From positions 1 through 21,196 of the forward strand of contig JAANSK020271380.1 of NCBI GenBank assembly GCA_011763485.2: a stretch of 21,196 nt of DNA, written 5' to 3'. Both the position numbers and the translations under genes were made by a program. This document shows, piece after piece, positions 17,300 to 21,196 of this stretch. How positions within the stretch are numbered: position 1 is the stretch's first letter; every line of letters starts with the position of its first letter. Source of the DNA: Isoetes engelmannii. Lineage: Eukaryota > Streptophyta > Lycopodiopsida > Isoetales > Isoetaceae. The notes beneath the pieces are model-generated. The model saw only the letters and a list, made by a program, of their open reading frames with translations, did not search any database and had not been told where the DNA came from.

Positions 17300-17795
17300 G
17301 ATACATATATCCTATAGCCATGTCACCATACAAAGTCACTCTAGTGGTCTTGTATGTATCAAAATAGGTCACACCGGGAAAATCTTTGTTATAAGTGTTT
17401 TTATTGTGTGCAAAGTGTTTTTCTTTGGCTAAGTCGAATGTGTTATTGTTTTCTTTTTTGCGTTATATTGTCGTGTTACATACAAGAACATGAAGTTTTA
17501 GATCAACGAAACATATATCAGTGACTTAATACATTAGCAGTCGATGGACTCAAGACTGCTAAAGCCAAGTCCTCATTCATAAACAATCATTGCACATGTA
17601 CTTTTTAAATCATACGTCTCGTTACTCCGTTACCACTATCATAAGCATTAGGCTAAATGCGTACAGCTTTTTCACATGAGTTTAGTTTTTGTTATTACTA
17701 GTTGAAAAATATCATCAAGACTTGTGTCTAATAAACACAACCAAACTTGTGTTTGTTGCATTCATGTGGCAAAATACAAACTGGAGCTTATGCGG
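17300..17795. other. Intergenic, no recognised gene; no Helitron end found
   Basis: AT-rich sequence. I looked for a Helitron 3' end (hairpin followed by CTRR) after 17250 and saw several CTAG or CTAA words but no convincing hairpin beside them. An ATG-less 67-codon frame at 17689-17892 appears accidental. Confidence 0.4.
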
Positions 17796-17799
17796 TGTT

Positions 17800-17867
17800 C
17801 CACTCACTCTAGAACAGCCAAAATGGTGGACTCCCACTCACTCTAGAACAGCCAGAATGGTGGACTC
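17800..17867. repeat. 34-bp tandem duplication
   Basis: CCACTCACTCTAGAACAGCC followed by (A/G)AATGGTGGACTC occurs at 17800 and 17834, almost identical. Confidence 0.9.
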
Positions 17868-17976
17868 ACAGCCATTCCACATAACAAGATGATAATGACC
17901 ACAGTATGACCAAGTAAGAATAGGCTTGCAAACTAACTCAACAGTTCAGACAATCAGAATGGAAGGGGATTCTAGC

Positions 17977-18758
17977 TTAGTAGCACATTGTTGCAAGTAA
18001 GAAGAATGTTGATGGAAGAGGGTTTGACAAGCCTTGGAAAAAATGACAACTGTTCTTTACAAGTGCACACAGGACGAATAGATTCTCCTGATAAAAAGTG
18101 ACACAGCAACGTTTTATTGGCCAATTGTAGAACGTAGTTTCATCTGTAGGATGCCTCCGGGTTATCATCTCCATAAGCACAATACCATAACTATACATGT
18201 CACTCTTGCTGTAGGTTCCGCAGCATAAAACAACACTACCAACATCACAATTCATCCAAACTTAGTATGCAGTAATAACACCTTAGGATTCATTAATTAA
18301 TAGCATAAACTAACACCGTTAGACACAAATTCCAACACAATAGAAGCGGTGTTGGAGTTGCAGCAATATCCAAGGATTTTCACAAGATTTCTATGTCTCA
18401 ACTTGCTTAAAGTGTTGAGTTCTCTTAAGAAGCTCTTTCTGACATGGTCTGACATGGGAGTTGCAAACCTCTTTACTGCCACTGCTTGTTGATCAGGCAT
18501 AATCCCTTTGTAGATAGTACTGAATGCACCCACTCCAATGATGTTGTTAAGCTGCATTAGAAATCAAGGTTTGAATTATGAGTATCATCAACAACTACGT
18601 CATACAAAGAACCAAGTTTTTTTTGGCTAAAGTTAATCCTCAAGTTGTGATTACAGGTGGAAACACTTACCACATGAGTAGGGTACAAATACTTACCACA
18701 TGAGTAGGGCTTTTCTCCGCTGGAAGTGTAGCAGATGAAAGACCTCTATTGCCAAGAT
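17977..18758 (-). pseudogene. Truncated LRR receptor-like kinase (FLS2/LRR-XII-like kinase domain), catalytic core missing
   Basis: Exon A (18758-18697) encodes LGNRGLSSATLPAEKSPTHV and ends at donor GTG|GTAAGT. Exon B starts at 18551 after TTCTAATGCAG and reads, in matching phase, LNNIIGVGAFSTIYKG with the glycine-rich loop, VAVKRF with the ATP-anchoring lysine, FLRELNTLSKLRHRNLVKIL with the helix-C glutamate, and VLEFVSNG. The next recognisable piece, 18255-18150, is SKSDMYSYGIVLMEMITRRH followed by PTDE and NWP, kinase subdomain IX. HRD, DFG and APE motifs are absent; only a few tens of bases separate the halves, with stops. N-lobe style resembles FLS2-type plant kinases. It cannot encode an active kinase. 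LRR and membrane parts were not found upstream. Confidence 0.85.
18665..18711 (-). repeat. Duplicated splice donor of the kinase pseudogene (26-bp period)
   Basis: CCCTACTCATGTG|GTAAGT occurs twice on the minus strand, with donor GT starting at 18696 and again at 18670. Only the first leaves exon A in phase 0 with exon B; use of the second would add 26 nt and shift the frame. Confidence 0.8.
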
Positions 18759-18769
18759 CTATAGAATAG

Positions 18770-19330
18770 AGAATTGATAAATTAATATACATTTAGAGCA
18801 TACGATGATCTATGATGCTACTAGAAAAAACTTGCGGTACTTGCCAGTTTTCTAGGCCAGTTTTTGAAGGTTATCCATTCCAAGCCTTTCTTAGAATCTG
18901 GTCTGGTACGTGGAATGAGTAAACGGTAAAGCTGGAAGACATGAAAACATGAGCGCCATTTGGACAGAATTGCCTCAGCCTACAGAACAGTGGTTCGAGT
19001 GGTTCGTGCAGCTTTTAGACAGTCTCCTTCAGCTGTTATAAAATTGGGATGGCACTTAATGAACTTCATACGCTTTTCTTGCCACTAGGTAAGAGTAATA
19101 TATGACTGAATACGCAGAATGTTACCATATGCAGATAAGACATTAACAGAATATAAGGCACTATATGTGACGGACACACTATATAAGGCAATATAAGGCA
19201 CATATGTGACGGACACAGTTGTGATGCACATAGATTGGCATGTACAAGCAGCTAATGTGTTCTACCTTTTATTAATACTTCATTTCCAAAAGAACTTATA
19301 AGGCCTGTTCACAGCTAATATGTTCTACAT
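18770..19330. other. Intergenic or ancient intron sequence; small repeats only
   Basis: No coding-like frame. An imperfect hairpin (CTAGAAAA...TTTTCTAG) lies at about 18820-18857. At 19153-19219, ATATAAGGCAC(T)ATATGTGACGG and ACACA(C/G) are duplicated in tandem. Confidence 0.6.
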
Positions 19331-20480
19331 AGAAGATTTACTGGTGGGATTTACATAAACGGCGCATTCCAAAATTTTGAGGCAGATTACAACTTAAAAA
19401 ACCAAAGGAAATACCAAATGAAAACAGTTCTCAACATAGTTGGCAATGCTATAAAGTTCACGAAAGAAGGCAAGTGTGGATCACAATATAAGCTCAAGTG
19501 AGGTTTATTTCAGAATTTAATTGATGCATTATTTCAACTTGGAAAGTTATTCATTGCTGAAATCAAGAAATAAAGAAGTAAAATATCATGTTACAGAATT
19601 GCTAAATGGCGCCGTTGAGGCAGTTTACAACTTTCAAATACAGAAGGAAATATCAAATGAAGAGAAAAGAATGGACTCACCAAAAGAAATGTAATTCGAT
19701 AGCACAGAGGAGGTCGCTACCACAGATGGAAAACAATAGCACAGAGAAGATTTAATGGTGCAATTTCTTGAACGGCGCCGTTCTAAAAATATGAGGCAGT
19801 TTACAACTTTCAAATACCAAAGGAAATAATAAATGAAGAGAAAAGAATGGACTCACCTTTGAATATATCAATAGAAGAGCCTGCAAATAAGGACTGTTAC
19901 CTAAATTGAAACCAGGATACAATCGTTAAGGGCATGATAAATGTTAGGCATTGTAACACCTTGTAGGACAATTTAGAAGGTTGTTAAGAGCTCCAAGTAT
20001 GGAAGATGTATAGGTGCTATTAAAATACCATGTGTTCAATGTGCGGGGCTCTGGCAGCATAAAGAAAATACCATAGCAAAAACGACAAAAAGAAGATTTA
20101 CTGGTGCGATTTCCCCAAACGGCGCCGTTCCATAAATTTGAAGCAGTTTCTAACTTGCAAATACCAAAGGAAATACCAAATAAAGATGGACTCATCAAAT
20201 GAGAATCGATTTTAACAGAGGCGATTTTCCCAAACGGCGCCGTTTCAGAATTTTGAAGCATTTTCTAACTTGCAAATACCAAAGAAAATACCAAATGAAG
20301 ATGGACCCACCAAATCAGAATCGATTTTAACAGAGGCAATTTTTCCAAACGACGCCGTTTCAGAAATTTGAAGCATTTTCTAACTTGCAAATACCAAAGG
20401 AACGTACCAATGAAGATGGACTCACCAAATGAGAATCGATTTTAACAGAGGCGATTATCCCAAACGGCGCCATTCCAGAA
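19330..20480. repeat. Dispersed-to-tandem repeat family centred on palindrome AACGGCGCCGTT
   Basis: Seven copies are anchored on AACGGCGCCGTT or a close variant at about 19358, 19605, 19771, 20118, 20233, 20348 and 20463. The last four are spaced exactly 115 bp. Each unit continues with TTTGA(A/G)GCA, TAACTT(G)CAAATACCAAAGG, AAATA, AATGAAGATGGACTCACC and AATCGATTTTAACAGAGGCG. Copies 1, 3 and 4 are preceded by AGAAGATTTA(C/A)TGGTG, which the later copies lack, so an older longer unit seems to have given rise to a 115-bp unit that then expanded. The minus-strand frame 19944-20261 runs across it and is not supported as a gene. Confidence 0.85.
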
Positions 20481-20499
20481 TCTCTGCTGCGTTTTCCAA

Positions 20500-20990
20500 A
20501 CAAAATTTTAGGCCCCGTTAGGTTCTTTTCCCTAAAACGAATTCAAATAAAAAAAGAAATTTTTAAAATCTAAAACGAATTTAAATAAAAACAAATTTCT
20601 TTAATATGGTTTGTGGTTCAACAAATTTCTTTAGTATGGTTCGTGGTTAAAATCTAAAATGAATTTAAATAGTTTCATTAATTAATATGGTTCGTGGTCC
20701 TTCAATGTGGTTACCGTTTCATTTTAAATTATTGAATTTCCTAGAAATGTGGACATCCACTGAATTGAATGATTATTCAAACTTTCAACAAACTAAATAT
20801 TGTTATTAATTATAGTAAGCCAAATCTTTGGATTTGCAAATAGTTCCGTTTAATCATTATAATTTTGAATAATACTTAAACGATCACTATGGTAAAACGT
20901 ATTTAAATGTTACATTCCTTCTTAACGTTGCGTGGGGCACTGCTACAATAGGTTCGTTTCTCTGATGAACATAAAAGGAACTCAATACAT
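20500..20990. other. AT-rich intergenic with short local repeats
   Basis: TAAAAT(C)TAAAA(C/T)GAATT(T/C)AAAT and T(A/T)(A/G)TATGGTT(T/C)GTGGTT occur two or three times between 20560 and 20700. No coding-like frame was seen. Confidence 0.6.
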
Positions 20991-21015
20991 TATTTTGTAA
21001 GCGCCCACCTTGCTG

Positions 21016-21196
21016 ATGGAGACTTTCTTCACTATTAGAGGATTTTTGAAGGAACAGTTTATTAATATTCCTTTTCATAATGGAATTGCACTTGTGAGGC
21101 AGAACTATCTTTGTCAAACCTTTGGATTTACTAATAGTTCGTTGTTTGTTGTTCAAATGGATGGAGATGATGAAGATGTACAGAGGACACAAAATT
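21016..21196 (+). CDS. Open frame running off the right edge, unknown
   Basis: From ATG at 21016 an open frame of 60 codons reaches the window end: METFFTIRGFLKEQFINIPF, then HNGIALVRQNYLCQTFGFTN and an acidic MDGDDEDVQR. The composition is more protein-like than the opposite-strand frame (20887-21192). The DNA encoding QTFGFTNSS is a partial repeat of noncoding sequence near 20820, which weakens the case. No family recognised. Confidence 0.25.
   Translation, partial: METFFTIRGFLKEQFINIPFHNGIALVRQNYLCQTFGFTNSSLFVVQMDGDDEDVQRTQN

Noticed and set aside
18297-18557. ATG at 18557 as a kinase start codon
   Set aside because: The ATG lies in the splice acceptor TAATGCAG; the true exon begins at 18551 and continues from an upstream exon in phase.
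19330-20480. CRISPR-like spaced repeats
   Set aside because: Repeat units are about 115 bp and similar throughout, with no unique spacers, in a plant nuclear context; this is a tandem repeat, not a CRISPR array.

Overview
This is a nuclear chromosome segment of a land plant. The evidence is a 15-exon gene with GT-AG introns encoding a plant-type TFIID subunit TAF4, a plant receptor-like kinase remnant, a telo-box (AAACCCTAAACCCT), a Helitron remnant, a tract resembling the plastid trnL(UAA) intron, and AT-rich, repeat-laden intergenic DNA. The trnL-like tract looked fern-like to me, which weakly suggests a fern or other seed-free vascular plant. I cannot name the species.

Layout. Positions 1-1310 hold a minus-strand unit with a TATA box, a strong ATG context, broken reading frames, an AATAAA signal and a 23-nt A tract; it looks like a decayed or retroposed gene. 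Positions 1310-4540 are mostly intergenic, with one small acidic minus-strand ORF (1963-2286), a possible promoter near 3886 and several tandem duplications, one of them exact. Positions 4544-10860 are the TAF4 gene on the minus strand. I could join fifteen coding exons by phase-consistent splice sites into one 762-codon frame with an RST domain near the N terminus and the TAF4 C-terminal domain at the end. Positions 10870-12660 carry GC-richer coding-like islands of unknown identity, split by a tandemly duplicated transposon-like block. Positions 12660-14580 are AT-rich with a (TTCC)n microsatellite, a probable tRNA-derived SINE remnant and the organelle-like insertion. Positions 14580-15750 contain short plus-strand coding islands with stops and splice-like borders. 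Positions 15785-17250 are a decayed Helitron Rep/helicase N-terminal region. Positions 17977-18758 are a truncated LRR-type receptor kinase pseudogene lacking its catalytic loop. Positions 19330-20480 contain a repeat family built around the palindrome AACGGCGCCGTT, ending in four copies spaced exactly 115 bp apart. The last 700 bp are AT-rich, with an open plus-strand frame running off the window.

Only TAF4 looks like an intact, functional gene. The rest is mostly mobile-element and duplicated debris. I did not find a convincing new biological system. The most noteworthy items are the TAF4 model with an ORF-preserving last intron, the Helitron remnant with possible captured fragments, and the CpG-bearing palindromic repeat array. 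All coordinates and splice sites were read by eye; no database search was possible.
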